From Bacteroidota bacterium (GTDB taxonomy: Bacteria > Bacteroidota > Bacteroidia > Chitinophagales > Chitinophagaceae), in the NCBI GenBank assembly GCA_020161435.1, contig JAIUNV010000002.1, positions 372,001-436,000 of the forward strand: a stretch of DNA of 64,000 nt, written 5' to 3'. The translations under genes were made by a program, and so were the position numbers. The notes below the pieces were generated by a model. The model was not told the origin of the DNA and made no database searches. It saw nothing but the letters and a program-made list of their open reading frames with translations. Position 1 is the stretch's first letter, and the number at the start of each line of letters is the position of its first letter. This document shows positions 35,367-44,485 of this stretch, one piece after another.

Positions 35367-36377
35367 GTGAATCTACATCAACGCATAGAAATACTTGTAA
35401 AGCTGGGTGAATATCTTTTATCGGACGACGCAGCATGGCAGGAAGCCAAGACAAAAGCCGGTATTGAAAACGGCTGGTTTGTGCCCCAATTTGTAGATGC
35501 TGCAGCTGCAGGAATTGCCCACGGTTTTTTGCAGCCCGATGCGCTGAAAGCCTTTGCCCATCAGTATTTGCCGCAAGGCATTACCTATGCCCCACAGCGC
35601 CTCGGCATAGTAATGGCAGGCAATATTCCCATGGTGGGTTTTCATGATATGCTGTGCGGTATTTTGGCCGGTCATCAGCTGGTTTTAAAGCCTTCCTCAA
35701 AGGATGAAACACTGATGAAACACATTGTAACCACCCTGCAACAATGGGCGCCTGATTTTGGTCATGAAATTATTTTTGCAGAACAGCTAAAAGGCTGCGA
35801 TGCCTACATAGCTACCGGCAGCAACAACAGCAGCCGCTACTTCGATTATTATTTCCGTAACTATCCCAGCATCATCCGGCGCAACCGCACTTCGGTAGCC
35901 GTGCTCGATGGCAGCGAAGATGCCGCCACCCTCGAACTACTGGCCGATGATATGATGCTGTACTTTGGATTGGGCTGCCGCAACGTATCGAAGCTCTACG
36001 TGCCCCGCAACTATGATTTTGTGCCGCTGCTGCGTGCCCTCGATAAATACAGTTGGATGGCCGATCATTTTAAATTTAAAAACAACTACGATTACAACCT
36101 GAGTATCCTTTTGCTTAACAACAAGTTTTACATGACCAACGGCACCGTACTGCTCACGGAAAACGAAGGTTTGTTTTCGCCCATCAGCCAGGTACACTAC
36201 AGCTTTTACGACAGTATAGATGAAGCTGCCCTGCTTCAAGAACAGGCCGACAACCTGCAATGCCTGTGTAGCAAGCAGCACATTCCTTTTGGCCGGGCTC
36301 AGCAGCCAGCCCTCAGCGATTTTGCCGACGGTGTAGACACGATGCAGTTTCTGACAACATTGCCGCAAAAGCAGTAA
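35367..36377 (+). CDS. LuxC-type acyl-CoA reductase (GTG start)
   Basis: 336-aa aldehyde-dehydrogenase-fold protein of the LuxC acyl-CoA reductase group, expected to reduce fatty acyl-CoA to aldehyde. Motifs: GIVMAGNIPMVGFHDML (nucleotide region), LVLKPSSKDE, ATGSNNSSRYFDYYF and FGLGCRNVSKLYVP, the last holding the probable catalytic Cys204. It is shorter than LuxC (about 480 aa) and typical of the Bacteroidota version. The start is GTG at 35367, supported by a -7 box 26 bases upstream. There is no luciferase or other lux gene nearby, so the role is likely in lipid metabolism rather than light production. Confidence 0.87.
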   Translation: MNLHQRIEILVKLGEYLLSDDAAWQEAKTKAGIENGWFVPQFVDAAAAGIAHGFLQPDALKAFAHQYLPQGITYAPQRLGIVMAGNIPMVGFHDMLCGILAGHQLVLKPSSKDETLMKHIVTTLQQWAPDFGHEIIFAEQLKGCDAYIATGSNNSSRYFDYYFRNYPSIIRRNRTSVAVLDGSEDAATLELLADDMMLYFGLGCRNVSKLYVPRNYDFVPLLRALDKYSWMADHFKFKNNYDYNLSILLLNNKFYMTNGTVLLTENEGLFSPISQVHYSFYDSIDEAALLQEQADNLQCLCSKQHIPFGRAQQPALSDFADGVDTMQFLTTLPQKQ

Positions 36378-36567
36378 GCAGTGCTGTGCAATTGTCAGCC
36401 GGCTGCTGTCAAAACATCAGCCACAACCAAGCGGCACATCTATTGTTATTGCTGTTAAACGGCGGTTAAACAAAATGGTATTTGCATTTTCTTCACCACA
36501 AGTGAGTGGCATTTACTATTAGATTTACGAATCATTTCGTTTGAACATAAACAGAAAAAGAAAAGCT

Positions 36568-38115
36568 ATGAATTGGAAGTCCGTATTTGCGATTGCAGGC
36601 GTTAGCGTCGTTACCTCGGTGCTGAGCGTTTGGGGTCTGGGAAAAATCTACAGTAGCAGCAACTCAAACGGTTACCAGGAAACTGGAAAAATGCCTGCCA
36701 ACTATGCCTCTTTTGTAGAAGGCAACGGGGTGCAGGGCAATACCCCGGTTGATTTTTCGGCGGCAGCCGGTGCAGCTACCCCAGCAGTGGTACACATCAA
36801 AACCAAAATAAATGCCCGTCAGGTAACCACCCAACGGCAGCGCAGCCCTTTTGCCGATTTGTTTGGCGATGATTTCTTTGGCGACATGTTTGGTGGCGGC
36901 GGCTCTCGCAGCATGACCATTCCTGAGCAGCGGGCCAGTGGCTCCGGCGTTATCATTACCAAAGACGGTTACATAGTAACAAACAACCATGTTATTGAAA
37001 ATGCCGATGAAATAAACGTGACCATGCCCAATAAAAAATCGTACAAGGCCGAGCTCATTGGCGCCGACCCCAGCAGCGATTTGGCAGTGTTGAAAATCAC
37101 CGGCGAAAACCTGCCCTACATTGTTTGGGGCAATAGCGATGATGTAAAACTCGGTCAGTGGGTACTGGCCATTGGCTACCCCTGGAGCCTTGACGTAACT
37201 GTAACAGCAGGTATTGTGAGTGCTAAAGCCCGTTCGCTTGGCCTCAACAGCCGCAAGAGCAATACGCCTATTGAAAGCTTTATACAAACCGATGCTGCCG
37301 TAAACCAGGGCAACAGCGGTGGCGCCCTGGTAGATGCCGAAGGCAAACTGATTGGCATCAACTCGGCCATTGCTTCGCAAACAGGTTCTTACGCTGGTTA
37401 CAGTTATGCCATTCCTGTAAACATTGTTCGCAAAATAACCGGCGACCTCATTAAGTATGGTGCTGTGCAGCGGGCTTACCTTGGCATTACTTACATGCCA
37501 GATGATGCACCCGAAGAAGAATTCCGCAAGGCAGGTATAACACAGGGCGAAGGCGTGTATGTGCGGGAAGTGCCCGAAGGTGGTGCAGCCGCTGCAGCAG
37601 GCATTAAGCCCGGCGATTATATCACTGCCATCAACGGAGTGAAAGTAACCAGCGGTTCAGAAATGGTGGAGCAGGTAGCCAACTACAAGCCCGGCGATAA
37701 AGTCACCATCAGTTTTAAAAGAGATGGTGCCGCCAAATCGACCACCGTTACCTTGAAAAACCGTGCCGGTAATACCGATGTGGTGAAGAATGATGCCAAC
37801 GCCGATCTGAAAGAAAAACTGGGTGGTCAGCTGGAAACAGTATCGAAAAAAGACGCAGAAAAATTTGGTATAGCCGGTGGTGTAAAAGTGAAAGAACTGG
37901 GTGAAGGCCTGCTGAGCAATACCCGCATGCAAAAAGACTTTGTAATTACGAGTGTGAACAGCCAGCCTGTGAAATCGGTAGAAGAACTAATGAAACTGTT
38001 GGGCAGTGCCCGCGGTACCGTTCGCCTTGAGGGTGTTTATCCCGGTTTTGAAGGCGTGTACGGTTATCCGCTCAACCTGAACCCACAGCAGGAAAACGGC
38101 GGCGGAAGACAGTAA
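36568..38115 (+). CDS. degQ: Periplasmic serine protease of the DegQ/HtrA (Do) family
   Basis: 515 aa. The N-terminal signal anchor (NWKSVFAIAGVSVVTSVLSVWGLG) directs it to the periplasm. The trypsin-like domain carries His141 (TNNHVIENAD), Asp171 (PSSDLAVLKI) and Ser250 (NQGNSGGALVD). A flexible Q-linker-like insert lies before the protease domain (FADLFGDDFFGDMFGGGG). Two PDZ domains follow (GVYVREVPEGGAAAAAGIKPGDYI; the second ends in SVEELMKLLGSARG). Such enzymes degrade or refold damaged envelope proteins. The ATG at 36568 was preferred over TTG at 36541 because it places the charged residues correctly before the hydrophobic helix. It is followed by a strong terminator. Confidence 0.93.
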   Translation: MNWKSVFAIAGVSVVTSVLSVWGLGKIYSSSNSNGYQETGKMPANYASFVEGNGVQGNTPVDFSAAAGAATPAVVHIKTKINARQVTTQRQRSPFADLFGDDFFGDMFGGGGSRSMTIPEQRASGSGVIITKDGYIVTNNHVIENADEINVTMPNKKSYKAELIGADPSSDLAVLKITGENLPYIVWGNSDDVKLGQWVLAIGYPWSLDVTVTAGIVSAKARSLGLNSRKSNTPIESFIQTDAAVNQGNSGGALVDAEGKLIGINSAIASQTGSYAGYSYAIPVNIVRKITGDLIKYGAVQRAYLGITYMPDDAPEEEFRKAGITQGEGVYVREVPEGGAAAAAGIKPGDYITAINGVKVTSGSEMVEQVANYKPGDKVTISFKRDGAAKSTTVTLKNRAGNTDVVKNDANADLKEKLGGQLETVSKKDAEKFGIAGGVKVKELGEGLLSNTRMQKDFVITSVNSQPVKSVEELMKLLGSARGTVRLEGVYPGFEGVYGYPLNLNPQQENGGGRQ

Positions 38116-38138
38116 TCAAATAATTGGATGAATTTTTA

Positions 38139-38174
38139 AAAGACGGCACCTCAAACAGGTGTCGTCTTTTTTTG
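38139..38174 (+). terminator. Terminator of degQ
   Basis: AAGACGGCACCT, loop CAAAC, AGGTGTCGTCTT with one wobble, then a T-run. It lies 24 bases after the stop. Confidence 0.9.
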
Positions 38175-38766
38175 AGGCAGCCCCCTGGCCCCCGGTGGGG
38201 AATGAAAAACTGTTGCAAGCCTACCGGCCTTTGTTAGCCCGTTACTCCTCTTAAACTTCAACCAATGAAATGATGGCACCCCTTCTGGGCTTGGTACATC
38301 TTTCTGGTATTGTATACCAAAGGCGTTGCCAGTGGCTGATGGATTTTCGCCCTTTCAGGGCTAAACGGGTTAGCAATTTGGATTCCCGCAATTTATCTGG
38401 CCGGCTTTCCGGCTATGTACAAAAAACCACCCCGCCCAAAAGGGCACCCCACAAAGGGGAGAAAACTTACTGTCTTTCGGTCTTCCCGACATTCCAACTA
38501 TCCGACTATATTAACCTATCCCACCCTCTCCAAAGGAGAGGGAACGTAGAGTGATGTGGTACATATTGGCATTTTTCTACTGACTTCCGGCTTCCCGTCT
38601 TTCGGACTTTCTCCCGACTCCCCGACTCCGGACTCCCGACTCCCCGACTCCGGACTCCCAACTTTCAGTCTTTCGGTCTTTCGGTCTTCCCGACATTCCA
38701 ACTCACACCACCCAACATCCCGCTATTTTCCCTGATATTTGGAAGCACTACATTTTGATATTGCTT
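38175..38766. repeat. Repeat-filled spacer between degQ and ggt
   Basis: No gene is supported. It contains GCCCCCTGGCCCCCGG-type boilerplate, a CGCCCTTTCAGGGC hairpin near 38350, GGCCGGCTTTCCGGCT, and CCAAAAGGGCACC/CACAAAGGGGAG units. It also holds the inverted copy B of the hairpin repeat (38507-38560) and a run of short direct units of the form GACTCCCGACTCCCCGACTCCGG (38610-38700). The last are complementary in kind to those at 18376-18620. Confidence 0.7.
38507..38560 (-). repeat. Dispersed hairpin repeat, copy B
   Basis: The minus strand reads ACCACATCACTCTACGT, then CCCTCTCCTTTGGAGAGGG. About 80 percent identical by eye to 18516-18569. Confidence 0.7.
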
Positions 38767-40482
38767 ATGAAGAAGATACTTAGCCATTTGGCTCCTGCTT
38801 TTCTGTTGGTTGGTTTTTGTGTTGCATTTGCACTGCCTGCTGCGGCACAGCCCAATGGGTACAAATACCAGTTGGTAAAACAGGCCGAGTACAGCAAAGC
38901 GGCGGTGAGCAGTGCACATCCGCTGGCCAGTGAGGCTGGTATGTATGTAATGCAACACGGCGGTAATGCAGTTGATGCAGCCATTGCCACCCAGTGGGCG
39001 TTGGCTGTGGTGTACCCAACGGCGGGCAATATTGGTGGTGGCGGTTTTTTGGTGGCCCGCTTGTCGTCGGGCAAAAATATTTCCATCGACTACCGCGAAA
39101 TGGCGCCCGGCAAAGCCACCGAAAACATGTATGTAGATCCGAAAACGGGCAAGGCCAATACCAGACTATCGCAAAGCGGCCACCTGGCCAGTGGTGTACC
39201 CGGCACACCGGCTGGCTTGTTTGCCTCTTTGAAGTATGCCAAACTGCCCATGAAAAAATTGATTCAACCGGCTATTGATTTGGCAGAAAAAGGATTTGCC
39301 ATTACAGAAAGAGAAGCCAACCGCCTCAATAATTTACAGCAGCAATTGGAAAGGGTAAACACCAGCCTCCCCGTTTTTTACAGAGAAAAAAAATGGCAAG
39401 CCGGCGATACCTTGATACAACCCGATTTGGCCAACACACTGAAACGCATCAGAGACAAGGGCCAGCCGGGTTTTTACGAAGGAGAAACTGCCGACTTGAT
39501 TGTGAATGAAATGGAACGTGGCGGTGGTATCATCAGCAAAGCCGATTTGAAAAATTACAAAGCAGTAGAAAGAACGCCTGTTGTATTTATGTACAAAGGC
39601 TATGAGATAATTTCTATGCCACCCCCCAGCAGCGGCGGCATACTCATTCATCAAATGCTGAAGATGCTGGAAAACCGGCCACTGGCCAGCTATGGTTTTC
39701 AAACGGCAAAAAGTGTACAGCTTATTACCGAAGTTGAACGCCGTGCCTATGCCGACCGTGCAGAACACTTAGGCGATCCTGATTATTACAAAGTGCCGAT
39801 GAAAGGCTTGGTGGCACCGGCTTATCTGCAGCAGCGCATGGCCGATTACGACAGCACCAAAGCATCGGTGAGCACCAACATTACACCCGGTGTAATAAAA
39901 GAAAGCATGGAAACCACCCACCTGAGTGTGATGGATACCGATGGCAATGCCGTAAGTGTAACCACTACCCTCAACGGCGGCTACGGAAGTAAAGTGGTTG
40001 TGGGCGGCGCCGGCTTTTTCCTCAACAACGAAATGGATGATTTTAGCGTTCAACCCGGTGTACCCAACATGTTTGGTGCCATTGGTGGCGTGGCCAATGC
40101 TATTGCCCCCGGCAAGCGTATGCTCAGCAGTATGACGCCCACCGTAGTGCTCAAAAACAACAAACCTTTTATGGTGGTAGGTACACCCGGTGGCACCACC
40201 ATTATTACATCAGTATTGCAAAGCATTATTAATGTGGTGGACTACAACATGAATGCTTTTGATGCAGTGAACAAACCAAAATTTCACCACCAGTGGCAGC
40301 CCGATGAAGTGCGGGTGGAAAAAGATTTTCCCATGGATGTACGCAAACAGCTGGAAGCGATGGGCTACAAAATAGTGGAAAACGGGGCCTGGAGTGCTAC
40401 CGAAATGATACTGGTAAAACCCAATGGCAAACTGGAAGTAGTGGGTGATAAACGTGGCGATGATAGTGTGGCTGGCTGGTAA
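38767..40482 (+). CDS. ggt: Gamma-glutamyltransferase
   Basis: A secreted/periplasmic N-terminal nucleophile hydrolase that cleaves gamma-glutamyl bonds of glutathione and related compounds. 571 aa. The signal peptide ends PAAAQ. The large-subunit motifs are HPLASEAGMYVMQHGGNAVDAA and NIGGGGFLVAR. The autoprocessing site precedes Thr383 in ETTHLSVMD, which becomes the N-terminal nucleophile of the small subunit. Further motifs are GGYGSKVVV (the lid-loop region is short), FFLNNEMDDF, and LSSMTPTVV with the adjoining GTPGGTTIITSV. The ATG at 38767 follows four codons after an alternative and starts the basic n-region. Transcribed alone. Confidence 0.94.
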   Translation: MKKILSHLAPAFLLVGFCVAFALPAAAQPNGYKYQLVKQAEYSKAAVSSAHPLASEAGMYVMQHGGNAVDAAIATQWALAVVYPTAGNIGGGGFLVARLSSGKNISIDYREMAPGKATENMYVDPKTGKANTRLSQSGHLASGVPGTPAGLFASLKYAKLPMKKLIQPAIDLAEKGFAITEREANRLNNLQQQLERVNTSLPVFYREKKWQAGDTLIQPDLANTLKRIRDKGQPGFYEGETADLIVNEMERGGGIISKADLKNYKAVERTPVVFMYKGYEIISMPPPSSGGILIHQMLKMLENRPLASYGFQTAKSVQLITEVERRAYADRAEHLGDPDYYKVPMKGLVAPAYLQQRMADYDSTKASVSTNITPGVIKESMETTHLSVMDTDGNAVSVTTTLNGGYGSKVVVGGAGFFLNNEMDDFSVQPGVPNMFGAIGGVANAIAPGKRMLSSMTPTVVLKNNKPFMVVGTPGGTTIITSVLQSIINVVDYNMNAFDAVNKPKFHHQWQPDEVRVEKDFPMDVRKQLEAMGYKIVENGAWSATEMILVKPNGKLEVVGDKRGDDSVAGW

Positions 40483-40500
40483 GTGTCGAGCCGCTATAAA

Positions 40501-41124
40501 TTATCCGCCATACAGCATTTCCACTTCCCGTACATACCCTTCCATTTCGGCATCTTCGCCGGTGGGGTCGTAAGGTTGCTTGAGGCTGCTGCCAAATACA
40601 AACGCCACCGTTTGCCACAGCCGGGCATTGGCGCCGCCTTTGTATTCTTTTAAAATAGCGTACACATCGGCACCGGTTTGGCGGTTGATGAGTTTCATGA
40701 GCACTTTGCCCTGGTACACACTCAGGCTGGTAATTTTATCGCCAAAGGCTTCTTTGAGTTGCTTTTCCTGCGATTTGATAAACTGCCTGCGGGCACTTTC
40801 ATCTTTCATGCCTGCCATGCGGCGGTTCATAAAGTTGATGATGCGACTGGCCTCCCGTGCATAAGGATAGGTAACGTACACAGCATTTTTAAGCCGGGTC
40901 ATTTTCTTTTGTTGCCTGGCCAGGTGGCGGGGCATTTTGCCCAGCACTTCTACCGGCAGCAGCCACGAGGTGGGCACCAGTGTACCATCTTCCATCACCG
41001 TGGCATACACTACCAGTGTATCATTTACTCCATAGTCGGGGTGCTTTACCACCGGCGGCTGGGTTTGTGCCGCAGCCAGTAAGCTGCTGCAACAAATGAT
41101 AGTTATGATGAGGATGCGCTGCAT
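40501..41124 (-). CDS. DUF4294-like exported protein
   Basis: 207 aa with a signal peptide (MQRILIITIICCSSLLAAAQ). Recognised as a DUF4294-type protein from its pattern: a short beta-rich start (NDTLVVYATVMEDGTLVP), the basic helical stretch MTRLKNAVYVTYPYAREASRIINFMN, then KDESARRQFIKSQEKQLKEAFGDKI, ending in KLINRQTGADVYAILKEYKGGANARLWQTVA. The function is unknown. A start at 41124 was chosen over codons 15 and 24 bases upstream because it begins the signal peptide. It is the last gene of the ccmE-ccmF group, 39 bases after ccmF, so it may assist envelope or cytochrome biogenesis, but that is only a neighbourhood inference. Confidence 0.78.
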   Translation of the reverse strand: MQRILIITIICCSSLLAAAQTQPPVVKHPDYGVNDTLVVYATVMEDGTLVPTSWLLPVEVLGKMPRHLARQQKKMTRLKNAVYVTYPYAREASRIINFMNRRMAGMKDESARRQFIKSQEKQLKEAFGDKITSLSVYQGKVLMKLINRQTGADVYAILKEYKGGANARLWQTVAFVFGSSLKQPYDPTGEDAEMEGYVREVEMLYGG

Positions 41125-41163
41125 TGTAAGCATGAATATACTTACCAAAAACGAAAGACCCGG

Positions 41164-43611
41164 TTATTCATTGTATCGTTTGGCGGCTTTGCGGCGCTGA
41201 AACATACTCATGATAAAACCAATTACCGTAACCACAATACCCAACCACAGCACATTGATGGCAGGAAATTCATACGCCTTCAGCGTTACAAAATCCAGAA
41301 TGGCGTTGCTTTCTTTCAGGCCTATTTCCACTTCCCGCTTCTCCATATCGCCAGGCTTATTAATGGTAAATACGAGGCTCTGACTCATCACCGTATCGGT
41401 AATGATATCGAGGGTATTGTTTTTGAGTCGAAATGCCGGCCGGGCTTTGTAAATACGGCCGTCTTTGGCAATCACCGAAATATCGGCAGCCAGCAAAGTG
41501 TCGCCTTTGTAGGCAGCAAACTTTTCATCGGGCGGGTTTACTTCAATCTGGTTTACCGTCCACATGCCATTGCTGTAAAAACTGGTATCGCCAATCACCA
41601 CCATTTTTTTTGCAAACTGCGTAGTGTCTTTTTGCTTGGCGGTGGGGTCGCTCAAAAAGGTGAGATAAATAAAAATATCCTTGTTCCAATAGTGCTTGGC
41701 ATCGGGGTTGGGTGTAAGGCCTTCCCCACCCTTGTTGTTTTCAATTACGTCGGGATAGAGTTTGAAATTTTCCTTGGTTTGCTTGTGCTGAAAATCAATT
41801 TCAAAATACCGCTTCTGGTCACGGGGGCTCAGCGTGTCTTTGGTGTAAGTCACCATGTATTTACCCATATCAGTTGCCACGCCTTTTATCAGGGTCAGGT
41901 TTTCCTGCGGGTTGTTGTTTACATCGCTGGCATCTTTCATTTGCAATGGAGAAATACCGGTGGTATTGTAGCTCAGTGTAACCTTATTGCTGGCAGAAAT
42001 GAGGATGCCCAACAGCACCATACCAAAGCCAATGTGGGCAACAGAAGCACCCGCCAGTTTCAGTTTGCCCTTCATACCCGACCAAATGTAACCAGCGTTG
42101 GCCACAATGGCGTACACTGCAGCAGTAATGGCGATGTGCAGGGCCAGCCAAAAGCCGGGACCTTTTTTATCGTAAGCCACCCCTACAAAATAGCTGATGC
42201 ACAAACCAATGGCCAGCGAAATAGCCGTAGGCCACAGCAGCTTGCTGTAAAATGTTTTCTTCGGCGTGTCTTTGTATTTCAGGTATTGGGTTACAGCGGT
42301 AAGCAGCCCCACAATAATAGCCACCCATACCTGAATTTGGTTGTGGCTATACTCCACATCCTGAGGCGGGGCTATACTGGTGCCAAATATTTTATTGAAT
42401 ACCGGCAGTGATGTTTTACCAATAATTACCAGCGACGAAAAGAAAAACACCAGCGAACCGATAAACATCCAAAACTCACGGCTGTACAGGTTTTCTTCTT
42501 TTTGAATGCTGGGTATTTGCTTGTACTGACGGGCAAACATAAAGCCGGCAGGTATCAGAAATGCAAAGATGAACAGCAGCAGCTGCACATTCATACCCGA
42601 GCCGGTAAAGGAGTGTACAGAAGTATCGCCGAGCACACCGCTACGGGTAAGGAAGGTGCTGTATAAAATGAGCAAAAACGTAAGGATGTAAAACAAATAC
42701 GTAGCCCGGAGCGAATAGCCGCTGCTTTTGTAAATAAGATTGGTGTGCAAACCGCTGATAAGGATAAGCCAAGGCACAAGGCTGGCATTTTCCACCGGAT
42801 CCCATGCCCAATAGCCACCAAAAGTGAGGCTCTCATAAGCCCATGCTGCACCCATCATAATACCAAGGCCAAGGGCGGCGGCACTAAACGATGCCCAAGG
42901 CAAAGCAGGTGCGGTCCAGCCTTTGTGGTCTTTGGTAAGCAGGCCACCTACAGCATATGCAAACGGTACAATGGTAGAAGCAAAACCTAAAAACAATACC
43001 GGCGGGTGAATCACCATCCAATAGTTCTGCAGCAGGGCATTGAGGCCGTTACCATCCGTCACAAATTCGAGGTAGTTAGGCGTACTGAAAATGGGTGCAT
43101 CCATTTCGTTGCGCAGCAGCACAAAGGGACTACTGCCTACTTTTTGGCCAAAGAAATAAACGCCGAGTACCATAGTAGCCAGCGCAAACTGTGCAAAGCT
43201 GATAACCGACATCACCGGGCCTTCCCACTTGCCGCTACGGGCTATAATAAACCAGCCCAGCACGGCATGCCAAAAGCTCCAGAGCAAAAAACTACCCTCC
43301 TGGCCTTCCCAAAAACAGCTGAGCAAATACTCCATGGGCAGGGCCTTGCTGCTGTGCTGCCATACATATTTGTACTCAAATAAATGGTTGTTGATGATGT
43401 GGTACAAAATGTAAAACGACACCAGTACCGAAATGCTTTGCACCGCAAAACCAATGCGGGCCAGCTTCATCCAGGTGGGGCGGCTGCTTGCATCGGCAGC
43501 CTTAAAACCCATGTAAAAACTAACGCTGGCAAACAGGGCCGACATCAGCGACAACACAATCATGAAGTGCCCAATCTGACCGGGCAACAAATTTTCTCCT
43601 ACAAATTCCAT
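41164..43611 (-). CDS. ccmF: Cytochrome c biogenesis heme lyase, CcmF/CcsA family
   Basis: 815-aa polytopic inner membrane protein of the heme handling protein superfamily. It joins heme to apocytochrome c in the periplasm, taking heme from CcmE. The start MEFVGENLLPGQIGHF matches CcmF. The tryptophan-rich WWD-type signature is FGGYWAWDPVENASLVPWL, with additional conserved segments MVIHPPVLFLGFASTIVPFAYA and FLTRSGVLGDTSVHSF. A large periplasmic domain (about residues 560-770) precedes the last helix. It is longer than E. coli CcmF (about 650 aa), as usual in Bacteroidota. The start at 43611 was chosen because it aligns with the family; the frame opens 18 bases earlier. Probably cotranscribed with DUF4294; ccmE lies upstream. 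Confidence 0.9.
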   Translation of the reverse strand: MEFVGENLLPGQIGHFMIVLSLMSALFASVSFYMGFKAADASSRPTWMKLARIGFAVQSISVLVSFYILYHIINNHLFEYKYVWQHSSKALPMEYLLSCFWEGQEGSFLLWSFWHAVLGWFIIARSGKWEGPVMSVISFAQFALATMVLGVYFFGQKVGSSPFVLLRNEMDAPIFSTPNYLEFVTDGNGLNALLQNYWMVIHPPVLFLGFASTIVPFAYAVGGLLTKDHKGWTAPALPWASFSAAALGLGIMMGAAWAYESLTFGGYWAWDPVENASLVPWLILISGLHTNLIYKSSGYSLRATYLFYILTFLLILYSTFLTRSGVLGDTSVHSFTGSGMNVQLLLFIFAFLIPAGFMFARQYKQIPSIQKEENLYSREFWMFIGSLVFFFSSLVIIGKTSLPVFNKIFGTSIAPPQDVEYSHNQIQVWVAIIVGLLTAVTQYLKYKDTPKKTFYSKLLWPTAISLAIGLCISYFVGVAYDKKGPGFWLALHIAITAAVYAIVANAGYIWSGMKGKLKLAGASVAHIGFGMVLLGILISASNKVTLSYNTTGISPLQMKDASDVNNNPQENLTLIKGVATDMGKYMVTYTKDTLSPRDQKRYFEIDFQHKQTKENFKLYPDVIENNKGGEGLTPNPDAKHYWNKDIFIYLTFLSDPTAKQKDTTQFAKKMVVIGDTSFYSNGMWTVNQIEVNPPDEKFAAYKGDTLLAADISVIAKDGRIYKARPAFRLKNNTLDIITDTVMSQSLVFTINKPGDMEKREVEIGLKESNAILDFVTLKAYEFPAINVLWLGIVVTVIGFIMSMFQRRKAAKRYNE

Positions 43612-43730
43612 ACTGCTGGCAGTTTGCAATTATTTGGTTGCAAAGCGTGGCAAAAGTACGGGTATGCACCTCATGGCAATGAAACGTGAAAGCACTGTTT
43701 GTTGGGGAAATGCGAAAAAAGAATCACTTT

Positions 43731-43785
43731 AAACACGAATGATACGAATAAAGCGAATGACACGAATTAAACGGATTGCTTGAAT
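43731..43785. repeat. Short ACGAAT/CGAAT repeat run
   Basis: Imperfect units aacacgaatgatacgaataaagcgaatgacacgaatt at roughly 10-11 base spacing, between ccmF and ccmE. No function apparent. Confidence 0.5.
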
Positions 43786-43810
43786 GGAATCATTTGAGTT
43801 TGATGCCAAC

Positions 43811-43840
43811 AAAAAGCGACACCCGTTTGGATGTCGCTTT
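43811..43840 (-). terminator. Terminator downstream of ccmE
   Basis: Minus strand AAAGCGACA, 10-base loop, TGTCGCTTTTT. It lies 21 bases past the ccmE stop, so ccmE and ccmF may be transcribed partly separately. Confidence 0.8.
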
Positions 43841-43861
43841 GTATTGGTAAATATCGATTTC

Positions 43862-44275
43862 TTATCCTTCTTGCTTGCTGCCCGGGTGGCGGAGGCCCTT
43901 GGCTTGTTCATCTTTATACTTGCTGGGGCACTTCAGCAGTATGTCGTCGCAATGAAAACCGTCTTCTTTCATGCGACCTTTCAGCACTACCCTTTCACTC
44001 ATTTCCAAATCGGCCGGCTTGGGTTTGTTGCTGATGACTTTGGTAACCGAGCCCAAAGAATCTACCACTGTAAAAGAACAATAATTGGGATTGGTTAATG
44101 GATTGTACTCAATAGGCTGAGCCTTATCCAGCTTGGCTATCAGGTGTACGTAGGTTCCTTCTTTTTGCTTTGCAGAAGCAATGGTATCATACGTGGTAAG
44201 ATCGGTGGTGAAACTAATCATCACGGCTATGGCCACTGCCACACCAACCAGCAAAAAAATGTGCATCTTTTTCAT
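43862..44275 (-). CDS. ccmE: Cytochrome c maturation heme chaperone CcmE, CXXXY variant
   Basis: 137 aa. One N-terminal membrane anchor (MHIFLLVGVAVAIAVMISF) and a periplasmic OB-fold, ending in a charged tail. CcmE normally binds heme covalently through His in an HxxxY motif. Here the equivalent position is Cys116-Pro-Ser-Lys-Tyr120 (DDILLKCPSKYKDE), the Cys-type variant known from some anaerobic deltaproteobacteria and archaea. A second cysteine (Cys109, next to His108) lies seven residues earlier. The minus-strand gene precedes ccmF, the heme lyase that accepts heme from CcmE. No ccmABCD genes lie in the window. The fold assignment is good; the variant motif is directly visible. Confidence 0.87.
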   Translation of the reverse strand: MKKMHIFLLVGVAVAIAVMISFTTDLTTYDTIASAKQKEGTYVHLIAKLDKAQPIEYNPLTNPNYCSFTVVDSLGSVTKVISNKPKPADLEMSERVVLKGRMKEDGFHCDDILLKCPSKYKDEQAKGLRHPGSKQEG

Positions 44276-44456
44276 TCGCTACTCCGGTGATTTTGGGCAA
44301 ATGTACAGCGATTGCGCTGCAGACGCTGCATTGCTGCATTGTTAAATAAAACAGCGTATCCACATTTTTTCATTGAAAATCAGGCCGCTGTTTACAGCAT
44401 AAAGCTTTGTGGCGAGGCATGCCTGCACAGCAGGGTGGTTGCGTGTAGAATGTTTG

Positions 44457-44464
44457 TACTTTCG
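44457..44464 (+). promoter_or_regulatory. Candidate -7 box of the agmatinase-family gene
   Basis: TACTTTCG matches TAnnTTTG in all but one base, 21 bases before the chosen ATG 44486. A TTG about 18 bases upstream fits a -33 element. It argues against the longer frame that begins at 44312. Confidence 0.5.
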
Positions 44465-44485
44465 CCACCCTTTATACAAAGCCAC

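Noticed and set aside
38270..38554. 94-residue frame upstream of ggt
   Set aside because: It consists of repeat sequence, including copy B of the dispersed hairpin repeat.
44312..44485. Extended N-terminus of the agmatinase-family protein
   Set aside because: The extra 58 residues are Cys/His-rich, unlike the family, and lie upstream of a -7 box.
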